From Citrus sinensis (lineage: Eukaryota; Streptophyta; Magnoliopsida; Sapindales; Rutaceae), in the NCBI RefSeq assembly GCF_022201045.2, contig NC_068562.1, positions 1,984,001-2,048,000 on the forward strand: a stretch of 64,000 nucleotides of DNA, given 5' to 3'. A program made the translations under genes and the position numbers. Of this stretch, positions 35,580 to 46,741 are shown piece by piece (positions within the stretch are counted from its first letter, which is position 1; every line of letters begins with the position of its first letter). The notes below the pieces were generated by a model. It made no database searches. It had not been told where the DNA came from and saw only the letters and a program-made list of their open reading frames with translations.

Positions 35580-36170
35580 AAAGAAGTCAAGTATGGAGTC
35601 TGGTAAGTTGAGCATTCAATCGAGTAAGAAATGAAGGCAATTGAATAAGTCGAGTATTTAGTCCAGTATAAAGTCGGGTATAAAGTCTGGTAAGTTGACC
35701 ATTTAGTCGAGTAAGAAGTTAAGGCAATTGAATAAGTCGAGTATCTAGTCGAGTACAAAGTCGAGTATGAAGTCTGGTAAGTTGAGCATTCATTCGAGTA
35801 AGAAGTAAATGCATTGAATAAGTCGAGTATGTAGTCCAGTACAAAGTCCGGTATGAAGTCTGGTAAGTTAAGCATTCAGTCGAGTAAGAAGTGAATGCAT
35901 TGAATAAGTCGAGTATCTAGTCGAGTACTAAGTCAGGAATGAAGTCTGGTAAGTTGAGCATTTAGTCGAGTAAGAAATGAAGACAATTGAATAAGTCGAG
36001 TATTTAGTCGAGCGCGAAGTCGAGTAAGTGGATTGAATAAGTATAGTAAGAAGTCGGGTAAGTCGAGAATTTTGATGAGTAAGAAATGAGTTGAGTAAGT
36101 CAAGTAAGAAGTCGAGTTAGTGTGTTGAATGTCGAGTAATAAGTCGAGTAATAAGGTCGAGTAAGTCACT
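35580..36170. repeat. Longer, diverged AGTCGAGTA tandem array
   Basis: Continues from the 68-bp array with a different unit of about 80-100 bp marked by AAGTCTGGTAAGTTGAGCAT (near 35593, 35684, 35770, 35860 and 35941) plus several GTCGAGTA cores each. Open frames on the minus strand here (Thr/Ser/Tyr-rich) are translations of the repeat and not genes. Confidence 0.8.
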
Positions 36171-36227
36171 AGATCCATATTTTTTGTACTAAAATTTTTC
36201 TAATGATGGTAGTGTCTTCACTCATTA

Positions 36228-38678
36228 ATGGCAATTGTACGTGTTCCTATATTGTATAATGGTGAATGGACTCAGGAAAATGGTGAATATAGATTTACCG
36301 GTACTCAGATACGGGGTATTAAAGTACCACATTCAACTACACTTGAGCAACTTGTCGAAAAAGTGGCAGAAGTGATTTCTATTGATCTTTCTGAATTTGT
36401 TATTAGCATGAAGTTCAAGTTCAAAACATCGTCAGAGCCTTTGCCACCTATGGAAATTTTGAATGATTGTGATGTAGAATTTTTTTTGGAAGAAGCTAAT
36501 AGCGGTTTCAGAAATCCTCTATGCATCACTTATGAACGTAGAGTAAATATTATCGAGCGTAATGGCGATATAAGGGCAGAGAATAGTCCACCTGCAAGAC
36601 ACCTTTCTTGGGAGGAGAGTCACTATTATCCAACCGTTGATTTATCAGCTTCCTAACCTGAAGTTGACAGAGTTAGAATAGAAGATGATATTTTTATTCC
36701 TCATCCAACAGAGGTCTATCTTGATGTCGAAGACAGAATGGTACCGGATATTGAAGCACGAACTGTCCATCTTGATGCCGAAGACATGACACTACCGAAT
36801 ATTGAAGCAAGAACTGATAGTCCACCGGTGTTGACCATAATTCAGCCACGGTGTAGTAACAACTATTTGCCGAGACTTGGTTTGCTGGCTAGTAGTAATT
36901 CAATAAGCACAAATGAATCGTTCGTTAGTGTTGATAATTTAGCATCAAATGAAGTTGGTGATGATAGCGATGGATTTATGGAAAGACAACAATTTTGTTC
37001 CAAAGAGGTCTTGCAAGGCAAGCTCAGTGCATATGCTATAGCAAGAAATTTTGAATATAAAACCTTTAAGTCTGGTAAGAATCTACTTGTTGTCACTTGC
37101 GTGGATAAAAACTGTAAATGGCGTCTTCGTGCTGTTAAGGTCAATAATTGTGGTATGTTCGAAATTAGGAAGTATTGCCATGTACATTCTTGTTCCCATG
37201 ATGTTTCGAAGAAAGATCATCGCCAAGCTTCTACGAAACTAATTGCCCAAAATATTCAGTTTAAGTATGATGGTTCATCTTCTTCATATAGGGCTGCAAA
37301 CATTAGGCAGGATTTTCAACAATAATATGGTTACGATATAAGTTATCACAAAGCATGGAGAGCAAGGGAATGTGCAATGCAAATTGTTCGAGGTTCACCT
37401 GAAGAGTCTTACAAATTGCTTCCACAATATATGGCAATGCTTGAGAAAAAGAATCTTGGGGCTCGAACTTTCCTTGAGATTGATAACATAAATCACTTCA
37501 AGTATTTCTTCATGGCAATAGGTAGTTCTTTTAGGGGATTTTCTTCTTCCATTAGGCCAGTTATTGCAGTTGATGGTACCTTTTTCAAAGGAAAATATAA
37601 AGGAACTATGTTCATTGCCATATGCAAGGATGGTAACAATCAGATTTATCCATTAGCTTTCGGTGTCGGTGATAGTGAGAACGATGCATCTTGGTTGTGG
37701 TTTTTCACAAAGTTGAGGGAATCAATTGGGGAAGTTGAAAATTTAGTTTTCATTTCTGACCGCCATCCAAGTATTAAGAAATCTGTATCTACTGTGTTCC
37801 CGAATGCAACCTATGGAGTTTGTACATACCACTTAAAGCAAAACCTTAGGACTCACTTTAAAGATGTTGATGTTGGTGGTATATTTGAAGCGGCTTTAAA
37901 AGTTTATCGACTAACACACTTCACATATTATATGAATGAGATATACAAGGTCAGCGAAGCAGTTGGAAAGTATCTTGAGGAGGCAGGAATTGATAAGTGG
38001 GCATGTTCGCACTTTGATGGACGACGTTACAGTATTATGAATACCAATATTGCTGAATGCATGAATGGAATTTTAAAATCTGATCGATTGTTACCTATTC
38101 ATAAACTAATGGATGGGATAATTGACAAACTACGAGAGTGGTTTTGTAAGCGTCGTGAAGAGGCTGCGGCTACAAATAGTCGACTGACAAAATGAGCAGA
38201 TAAGGTAGTGAGAAGTAGACAAATTGCCTCTCAAAATTTTCGAGTGATCAACTTAAATCTATATGAATTTATTGTTAAAGATGGTGATCTTGATGGGCAT
38301 GTGAACATGTTAGAGAAAACTTGCACTTGTCGGGAATTCCAACTTGAACAATTACCATGTGTACATGCTGTGGCGATGTGTAGGCATCGGGATTTTTCAA
38401 TCTATGATTACTGCTCCCATTACTATTCAAGTGATGCATAGGTGTTAGCATATTCTGAGACTATTTATCCTGTTGGTCCTCAAGAGGGGTGGGATGTTTC
38501 TGGTGATGTATGTGCCCGCGAAGTACATCCTCCTCAAGAAAAGCGGTCAAGTGGGCGTCCAAAAAATAATAGAATACCATCTAGGGGTGAGGAAAAGGTG
38601 CCTCGTAAATGCAGTCGGTGTGGTGGTCGTGGACACAATCGACTCAAATGCATGACGCCAATGTCGTTACATGAGTGA
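36228..38678 (+). pseudogene. MULE transposase (mudrA type), interrupted by in-frame stops
   Basis: A single reading frame of 817 codons. Order of domains: an N-terminal PB1-like region (MAIVRVPILYNGEW...), the MuDR DNA-binding domain with Cys/His ligands (about 36980-37200; CVDKNCKW..., HVHSC), the MULE DDE core (AVDGTFFKG near 37572, ISDRHPS near 37758, and IAECMNG near 38050 as the likely D, D and E), a SWIM zinc finger (CTCREFQLEQLPCVHAVA, 38325-38380), and a CCHC zinc knuckle (CSRCGGRGHNRLKC) at the end. Four stops break the frame, at 36654, 37323, 38193 and 38439, with no frameshift. Each is one transition from a sense codon; the last two sit where relatives usually have Trp. The enzyme would cut and join element ends; this copy probably cannot make a full protein. 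Confidence 0.9.
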
Positions 38679-39149
38679 TACCTTGTTTTAAATTTATATG
38701 CAATGTAAATATCTCAATTCTTGGTATTCATTTATGTTTTATTTATTTCGTTAATGTTGTTTAAATATGTACTAAATTTAACATTATGTGTACAGGGCTT
38801 GACGAAGGATTTAGCTTGTATGTTGTCTTTAAATGGTGGCATCGTAGATTTTTGGGTTATGGCTTGAGTTCTTGGAGCAATTAAAGGACTATGCTAAGTC
38901 ATTGTATAAGGATTTTCGTATTGAAATTGCAGAAGGATGAATTTACTAGTTGCTATTTAATGTTTCCTGGATAAAGATTAATTTACTAGTTGTTATTTAC
39001 TAGTTGAAATTGTATAAGGATGAAATACAATTGTATTTAATGTTTCCTGGATAATTTAAAGTTGTTACAGATACTATTTCATGGTCAGTTATTACAGATA
39101 ATATTTAGTAGCTATTACATTTTTTGATAGATGATTACATATTAATACA

Positions 39150-39830
39150 ATCAAAGTCGAGTATTCTCGACTTTGAACCCGACTTTTATATTATAGTCGA
39201 GTATTCTCGAGCTCAATCCCGACTGCACTGAAAAAAGTCAAGTATTTTCTGTTATTTACCCGACTTCGATGAAAGTCGAGTATTCTCGACCTCATACCCG
39301 ACTTTGATGAAATAAGTTGATTTTTCATTCAATCTGACGTAATGTTACATTAAAAGCCGAGTATTCTCGACCTCATACCCGACTTTGATGAGTCGAGAAT
39401 TTTCATTCAATCTGACATAATGTTACTTTAAAAGCCGAGTATTCTCGACCTCATACCCGACTTTGATGAGAGGAGAATTTTCGTTCAATGTTAGAGAATA
39501 TTGCAATATAAGTCGAGTTTTCTCGACTATTTACCTGACTTCGATGAGGAGAAATTTTATGTCATGTTAGGCAATATTACACTAAAAGTCGAGTTTTCTC
39601 GACTGTTTACCCGACTTCGATGAGGAGAAATTTTGTTCAATGTTAGGCAAGATTACATTAAAAGCTGAGTATTCCCGACTATTTTCCTAACTTTGCTGAA
39701 GGAAGTCAAGAGTTAAGTCAATCAGAGGAGAATTTTTTAGGCAAACATACATTGAAGTATGGGAATCAAAATACCAGACTTTGATGAAATAAGTTGAGTA
39801 TACTCGACTCTTTAGCCGACCTACATAAAA
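39150..39830. repeat. Second subterminal cluster of AGTCGAGTA/TACTCGACT motifs
   Basis: At least eight repeats of about 70-110 bp with the pattern AGTCGAGTATTCTCGAC ... TACCCGACTTTGATGA. Each unit contains the core in both orientations and can form a small stem. The same core dominates the left array at 35100-36170. It lies between the two convergent genes of the element rather than at its extreme right end. Confidence 0.85.
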
Positions 39831-40025
39831 AAGTATAAAATTTCTTAGGAGACTTAATACTGACTAAATAATAACAAAACCCAAAATATTTAACTTATTC
39901 ACACATTTACAACAATACAAGTCAGTTCATAAGGTTTTGATTAACATTATCCCAAAAGTTAAACTACAAACTAATACGAAGTCGAGTATTCTTGATTATC
40001 CAAAACAATGAACTTCTTGTCATCA

Positions 40026-42958
40026 TCAATCACACTCCTCTATCAACTTCTTGTCAGAAAACAATCTTGTTGCCACTTGTTTTCGGTATGAGTTAATGCC
40101 TGCTTCTGTACGAACGTCATATGGAATGTCTAGACCATATACAAGTGCCTCCAAATAAAACATAACAAAAACCCCACAATCATTGCTGCAAGAGATAAAT
40201 ATAAAGTGATAGTTATTTGATATTACATAACTCAAGAGATAATATAAGAGAGGCAACAATATTTCTTACTTGTTTTTTTGTTGTGGGATGTCTGAAACTC
40301 GCACAGCCTTCCACTTACGAGTTAGAGAATTATTATCAGAATGTGAAGTATACCATGAGATCCTATCTAGAATCAATGGCATCATAACTACAAACGGCAA
40401 TAATTCCTTCTCAAATGCACTGTCATTCATATAATCTAACATGAAGTGATACACAAAAATTATCTCCTTTTGAAAGTCAAACTGTGCTAGTGCCCAATGA
40501 TCTTGCTTAGGATGAAGCGGAATATATACCTACAAAAAAAACCATGTAAACCACTAAATGGAGAAAAAAAACTATAGTCAACATGTCAAATAAATATAAG
40601 CAACTTACTTTGGAAACATCTTTCCAATGAACAGCACAGTTAAGTTTTTCACCCTTGGCATAATCAACGACATAATTAGTAGCATTATTTGTCCATACTT
40701 TTTCAGGGTTGATCACGTAAACTGATGATCATGTGCAAGTTACTTTGGAAACATCACGTAAACTGCGGTTTGATGATCATGTGCAAGTGGCTGTATTACG
40801 GATAAATACAATCAAATTTATAATTTTGTACATAATTACTGGCAAGTGAATTCAACACAAATTGAATTTAATATTACGAACCTGATCATCTATTTTATCA
40901 TGGTCTACATGAGAAGCCACTGAGATATGAGGATCATGTGCAGGTAGCTGTATTACAGATAAATATAACATAATTTAGAATTCTTTACATAATAGTAACC
41001 AACTGAATTTAACTTCAACTAGATTTAATATTACAAACCTGAACATCCATTTTATCTATGACTACATCAGAAGCCACTGAGGTAGGAGGATCATGTGCAG
41101 GTGGCTGTATTATGAATAAATATAACAAAATTAGAATTCGCTCGTAATTATTGTCGACTGAATTTAATTTCAATTTTTTCTAAGCCACTAAAGTAAATGT
41201 AAAAATATATAAAAAAATAAAAATTGCTTCTAAAAGTGTTTAAAATGTTGCAAACCTCATCAGTGGGACTATCTTTGGCTGCATTAAAAGATGCTAGAAA
41301 CTTCTCGAGTAACTTCGTCGTTCTCCATAAGTCTTTTGTAATGTTGTCAAGCTTTGCTTCCAACACATCAATCTTTTGCACCTTTTCCTCGATTTTGCTT
41401 AATCTGTCATAAATTTTCTGAAATGTTGGAGCAACATGATCGCCTATGGAGACACGATAAGACGGAGTGACCTACGAACATGTTTTAAGATATACTGCTA
41501 AGTTAATTTCATAAATAAAAATCTCAAAATGTCTTTAAACAAATCAACTAACTTACATTTTTGCTTGTTTTTTCATGGAACGGTGTTGTCCTCTGAAAAG
41601 TAGGTGCATTACGTGGCGAAGGAAAAAATCCTGGGGAGGGTGCATTGAATGGTGTGTGTGAAATATCATCAGTGATGGTTGCATGCCTATCATCCATTAC
41701 AACATCAACTTGCTGCTGCATTTGCACATTTGAATGTGCAGAATTTGGTTTGTTGTTAGGCTCATCACCACTCACAGCATTGAGTTTGCCAAGCTCTTAC
41801 TTCCACTCAATTTCCGAAGCCAAGAACCATTGCATGTAATGTTGTGCAATCTCATTACTTCCATCACTTCCGGTGGCATGCAATGTTGTCGCTACAGTAA
41901 ACTATATAATATAGATGTTAATTAAATTATACCAAGAAGGTACTAATGCTTTAACTAAATAACTCAAGTTAAACTAAATAATTCATGTTAATGGTTCGCA
42001 CTTAAATAAGAATGAAACACTTACGGTGTTTTCCTCTTTCAAGGCTTTATTAATTACATCAGCCATAATCTTGTTCTTACAGAACCACTTAAGAATTCTT
42101 GGAACCTTTAAATCACCCTTTTCGGTTGTAAATTTTTGGCCGAATTCAGAAATGACCTCGTATGTCCACACCTGCAATATTACAACACTACATCAATATC
42201 ATATAAAATTCATGTATTTATTATAAAAATAAATAAATAAGCATTCTCACCTGAAACGCAAATGGAAAACCATAAAGGCTGTATTTCTCTTCTGTGTTTG
42301 GATCTAATGAACCAATTCTTTTGCTTCTCCTTGTAACTGTGTTCTTCAAGCTTAACATTGTTGCCTCAAATGACAAGCGGCCCCATGGATAATTATTAAA
42401 TTCTTTAAAGTTGTCTAATAGACGAATATGGAGGTCATCAATCTTATTCTTGGGCTCCTTTCCTAGCAACACAGACTCCAAGAAATATAGCATGGCGAAC
42501 TTAACCATCAAGGTATCATCATTGGACTGGGCTGTTGAAAAAGCTTTCTGTAATTGTTTTTGAGTAAATTCATGATTGCCCCCCATGAACACATCACATA
42601 TACTATCAGTATTGTCTTTCTCATGTACTAGAAGATCATGTTCTTTATGGCATTTCAATCCCGTAATTAAGGCAAACTCAAGCATAGAAAATCTGCACTC
42701 TTTTTGTCCTATTTTGAAGTACATTGCCTTATCAGTTGATCTCACATATCGTAATAATAATGCATGAACAATTTGGCCAGCGAATTTTAGATCTTGAAGG
42801 TACACAAAATGACCAAAGCATGTTTCCTTAAACACTTCATATTGTTGCTCTATGAGACGTTGCTTTATAAGTGAAAGTGCCTTTAGTGATGACATATTAG
42901 ACACTTTTACTAAAACCGCCTTCTGATCGTCGTTATCTAAATTATCATCGGATGACAT
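40026..42958 (-). pseudogene. DUF1985 / Ulp1-like cysteine protease gene carried by the MULE
   Basis: Inferred exons (minus): 42958-42251, 42171-42025, 41901-41557, 41471-41256, 41104-41039, 40947-40882, 40790-40609, 40529-40270, 40185-40026. Exons 1-2 encode DUF1985 (KIGQKECRFSMLEFALITGL; YGFPFAFQ/VWTYEVISEFG). Exon 3 is Pro/Asn-rich, exon 4 a coiled coil (KIEEKVQKIDVLEAKLDNI). Exons 7-9 form the C48 fold: VYIPLHPKQDHWALAQFDF with the catalytic His, DIPQQKNNNDCGVF with the Gln and catalytic Cys. Ulp proteases cut SUMO-like modifiers; MULE-borne copies have no settled role. Oddities: a stop in exon 3 (41799-41797), a small templated insertion that stops exon 7, two tandemly duplicated 66-nt exons, and VYHFM where the family has VYDS, so the catalytic Asp is His. 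Probably not functional in this copy. Confidence 0.82.
40882..41104 (-). repeat. Tandemly duplicated exon-intron unit (157-bp period)
   Basis: Exons 41104-41039 and 40947-40882 are each exactly 66 nt, phase 0, with CAG before the donor. They encode related 22-residue peptides (PPAHDPPTSVASDVVIDKMD and LPAHDPHISVASHVDHDKID). The intervening introns are similar too. A third, diverged copy of the exon start (PLAHDHQT) begins the next exon at 40790. Confidence 0.85.
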
Positions 42959-43984
42959 GGTTTTTTTTTGTATATAGTCCAGAACCTACAGGATCAAGTA
43001 AAAAGTTTTATCTAGAGGTTAAATGAGTTATAAACTAATCATATGAAGCATGATAGTAAACAATTCAAATGTTATTAGGCTAATAACATGCCAACAACTA
43101 TTTTCCAGCTCATAATTGAACTCTAACCCTGATTTTAGAACACAACACATATAGATTCTTACACTACAATCCTTAATTTCATAAATTTACAGAACAATAT
43201 GTTTATAACAAAATTCAAAACAATAATCAATAAAAGGCAGATCCAATGAACACAATCAAATAACCTTTAAAATTGAATCATAATGTTTCAAAACTAAACA
43301 CATCCTTTCTCCAACCGCAAAGCAAAAATTGGGAAAATTAACCCACATTATTCTTTAATCAACTTTTCTTTAACCACATTGTTGCCAAATCTTAATTGTT
43401 GCACTCAAAAAAAAAAAAAGAATACAAAATCCATAGAGGAAATAAAATAAATTTGAAGTTCTTCAAATTAAAATATGTTGTCTAACATTTATTTTTGTAT
43501 GTCTTTTCGTGATATATTGTATTACATTGTTTATGTTATACTTCTAATTCTTTCCATTTTCAGTAATCCCATAAATTATACCCAATTCACTAAATCACTT
43601 ACTATTTTCAAGCAAAACCCTAAAATTTTTCTTTCAATATTTGTAGGAGAAAGAAGAAAATGAAAATTGCTTACCTAGTAACCAATGACGGAGGCAAGAC
43701 AAGGTGGTGGTGACACAGCTGAGGCGATGGTGATAGCTGAAGTGCATAATGGGTAGAGAGCCGCTTGTTCTTCAAGGAGTTTTCTCTCTTATTTTGTTTA
43801 CTCGACTTTGTGATTTTGGGTGGGAATCGATTCTGTTTTGTTGGCTTTTATTAAGGTTATTTTGTATTTTCCCTGATCTTTTTAAGTATATATGTGTAAA
43901 ACTAGCAATTTTAATATATGGAGGTATATTTTATGTACTTTGAGGGAAACCAGGTATATCCCACGAAATTCGCCCCCCAGAAGG

Positions 43985-45589
43985 AGAGCGATATTGCTCA
44001 ATCACCAATCATACTTTTTCTTTATCTTGATTCTTGGCAGCCCATCTCTAAACTAAAGTAAGGTCTTCTGTCACTTCTCTACTTCCAATTTTTGTTCGCT
44101 TTTTCAAATTCAGCTGTGTTCTGAATTCAAAAAAAAAAAAAATTAGTTGTGTTCTTTCTTTATGAAATTATTATTATTATTCTTTTTCTGTCTTTTTCTC
44201 AGATTTTGTGGATTTTTTTATGATGGTATATGAATTTTTATAGTATTGATAATAGGACTACTAAAGACCCTTAAATTTAAATATTTAATCTTTCTATTAA
44301 TTTAATTCAATGGATAAATAACTAATTACTGAATAATTAATAGATAATGTTTAAGTTCATGAATATAATTTTATTTTTTATAAGTTCATCCAAATATTCC
44401 AATTAATTACGACCATTTTTTTTTTATAATAACCATGAAATTGAGAAAACTAAATTATCCCAACTAAGATCATGAAGAGAAGTTGAAACCCGGCCGTCTC
44501 TCCTTCATATCACGCCATAATGGTGATAACAAGATGGCAAATATTGATATTCTTCACCTGTTACTATGTCATCTCGCTGTAATTAAAAGGGAGAAAAGTG
44601 GTAATGCATTAAACAACTATTTTTAAACTAGTTGTAACAAAGGGTAACAGTAATATATATATTTTTTTACTAAGATTTCTAACAGCAATCTTTTTATATT
44701 TAATTAGCTTTTGTTTATCAGCAGAAAGATGTTCCTTGGGTTTTAAATAAATATTCAGAAACCCAATTAACTATGATCATATTTTTGGATAAAATAACCC
44801 TGTAAAGGAGTAGAATAAATCGGTCACCACAAAGAAAAATTAATACCTCTCCCGTTGATATATATAGCGCCATTGAGATGCTAATATGATAGCCGGCCAA
44901 ATAATTGAAATGAGAAAGTACTATTGATTCGATGATCCCTATAGGTCAAAAAAACCCCGAGAGGCAAGCTAGAGTCATTAACTCACTGCAAAGTCATTGT
45001 AGAAGTTGTTTCTAAAAGAGGGATTTCGGTACCCAGGCTAGCTGGAGAATTTGATAAATTTTCAAGCCCAGCCATTGTGGAACTGCATTTTCTCTGATGG
45101 AAACTCCATACTCATTTCTTTCTCATAATTTTCTCGAAATCTAGGGATCTGTCGTTCATCATGGCGAATAGTTTACGTGACTTGCCAAGAACAGTCTTGA
45201 AGAAGCTCAGAAAGATAAGCAGCTCTTTATAACAGTGCGTTTCAGATAAGCAGCTCCAGGTGGAAACCAATCTACATTAAGCTGGAAAAATAAAAATCAT
45301 TCAAGAATATTATTATTTGATCACCTAATATTTTCTAACATATCATTTTACCACTAAAATATATTTCACTATCATACCGAACGTATTACATTCTGTGCCT
45401 CCCACTAAGCTTTGCATCTTATTGCTTTAAAAATTAAAATTGATATGACGTAAAAGTGATTATTTGTGACTACTTTTAATAATTTGATGTAGTTGGCAGA
45501 TAATTCACGTCCTGAACGTATACAATGGTCGACGGATTGTGACCATCCAATATATAATGACATTTTTTAAAAAATTGTTTGTGAGTCTA

Positions 45590-45620
<31 letters not shown>

Positions 45621-46230
45621 CTACTCATAATATACCACTAATGGAGACTAAATCACTTCCTTTAAAATTGAGGAAGAGATGTGAGAAGTACCGAAAAGTG
45701 GAGGCTCTCAAATGATACAAGGAAGCTTGCTTTTTTAGTAAGATTCGTTTCAAAATTTTATGTTAAAATTTTATTACAAATGATAAAATATTCATAAACT
45801 ATATAGTGAGGTAATATAATTAATCTAATTAAAATTTATGAAAAGTCTCTTGAACTTTTTTAAAAAAATTATAACTTATTTTTTAGTAATAATATATGAG
45901 TATAATATTTTTTTTATTAGTCACTCGTTATCATTTAAATTTTTTTACTCAATATGAGATTAAATCATAAGAGAATTCTAATCTTATAAAAAAAAATTCT
46001 TTGTCAAATGAATAGAAAGGAGATAAAATTAAAAAAACAGTTACCTAACCAAAATACACATAAACTGTGTGTATTAATTATATTCGTGCGTTGATGATGT
46101 ACGTTACTTTTGAGAAAAAAGTCAAGTAAAATGTAGTTAAATATCTCAAAATCACTATGAAGGTAGCGATTTCGAGAAATTAAGTTCATGCATAAAGCCC
46201 AATATTTTGGGTAGTAATGCAAGGAAGGAA
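43985..46230. other. Intergenic; probable displaced upstream region of the Tm-1-like gene
   Basis: The bases right of the MULE's target duplication were contiguous with the Tm-1-like 5' flank before insertion. I see no gene. A 24-codon frame near 45160 (MANSLRDLPRTVLKKLRKIS...) sits in a less AT-rich patch but has no recognisable identity. An A/T homopolymer pair lies near 45590-45620. Confidence 0.45.
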
Positions 46231-46741
46231 TCACATAATTGAGCAAGATACCGTAGGTTCATGGTATTGATCCACGTGGACGACAGTCATTCGGTCACAG
46301 AGAGGGCAAGTGTGGGGATTGTGGATTTGGGCCTTCTGTTCAGACTTTTTTTCGGGCTTCTTCCCTTCGGGCATCTTCTGAGCATCTTGCTTGGGCGGAG
46401 CAGAAGGCGGCCCAATACTCACTACCTCCACAAATTTACGTACTTTTCTTGTGCGAACTATTATTTCATATGCGTCTGCATCTCCTGTTACTGTCAGCGT
46501 CCCCTTCGCTGCATCAATTTCAATTTTATCCACACCTCTTACCAAGATTCTACATAAGGAAGCTGAATGTAATCCGATAATTAAAAGGGTAATTATATTG
46601 ATCGATGAAGGGATGGGAGCATGTATATAGATATAGAGATCTAGTTACTTGCGTGCCTTGGATGGAGGAGACTGCTCTGAGCAGCTGCTTCTTGCATTTC
46701 TGACATGAAATGTCAACCTTTAAGACAGTCCTTTGTACCAT
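46231..46741 (-). CDS. Heavy-metal-associated isoprenylated plant protein (HIPP)
   Basis: Two exons inferred: 46741-46657 and 46535-46231, giving 129 residues. Exon 1 encodes the first half of an HMA fold (VLKVDISCQKCKKQLLRAVS) with a CxxC metal site; exon 2 completes it (VDKIEIDAAKGTLTVTGDAD). A Lys/Glu/Pro linker, a His/Cys-rich stretch (IHNPHTCPLCDR) and the C-terminal CSIM follow; CSIM is a CaaX prenylation box, which defines HIPPs. Such proteins bind metal or partner proteins and are membrane-tethered by the lipid. The junction is the weak point: family comparison and phase (Q-G|-V-D) require a GC donor (CAAG|GCACGC) and an acceptor at GTAAGAG|GTGTGG. The nearby GTAACT donor puts the exons out of phase. 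Either a GC-AG intron or a damaged splice site. Downstream of the gene I see nothing notable. Confidence 0.75.

Larger units (their letters stand above)
34578..43975. mobile_element. 9.4-kb Mutator-like element (Kaonashi-like, ULP-carrying MULE) with perfect 9-bp target duplication
   Basis: CCCAGAAGG occurs at 34569-34577 and at 43976-43984. The ends are GGGTTTTTTATTTAAATGCC on the left and, reverse complemented, GGGCGAATTTCGTGGGATAT on the right, so only a very short terminal inverted repeat (GGG plus scattered matches) is present. Inside: an 5' array of AGTCGAGTA repeats (35100-36170), a plus-strand mudrA-type transposase (36228-38678), a second AGTCGAGTA/TACTCGACT cluster (39150-39830), and a minus-strand DUF1985 plus Ulp1-like protease gene (42958-40026). 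This gene set and the near absence of TIRs match the known Kaonashi class of plant MULEs. Both genes carry in-frame stops, so the copy looks non-autonomous now, although the intact duplication points to insertion not long ago. Confidence 0.88.

Noticed and set aside
35525-36178. Minus-strand open frames rich in Thr, Ser, Tyr and Leu
   Set aside because: They are translations of the AGTCGAGTA tandem repeats; no independent evidence for a protein.
45160-45235. 24-codon frame MANSLRDLPRTVLKKLRKIS... with ATGGCG start context
   Set aside because: Too short, no homology I recognise, no supporting promoter.
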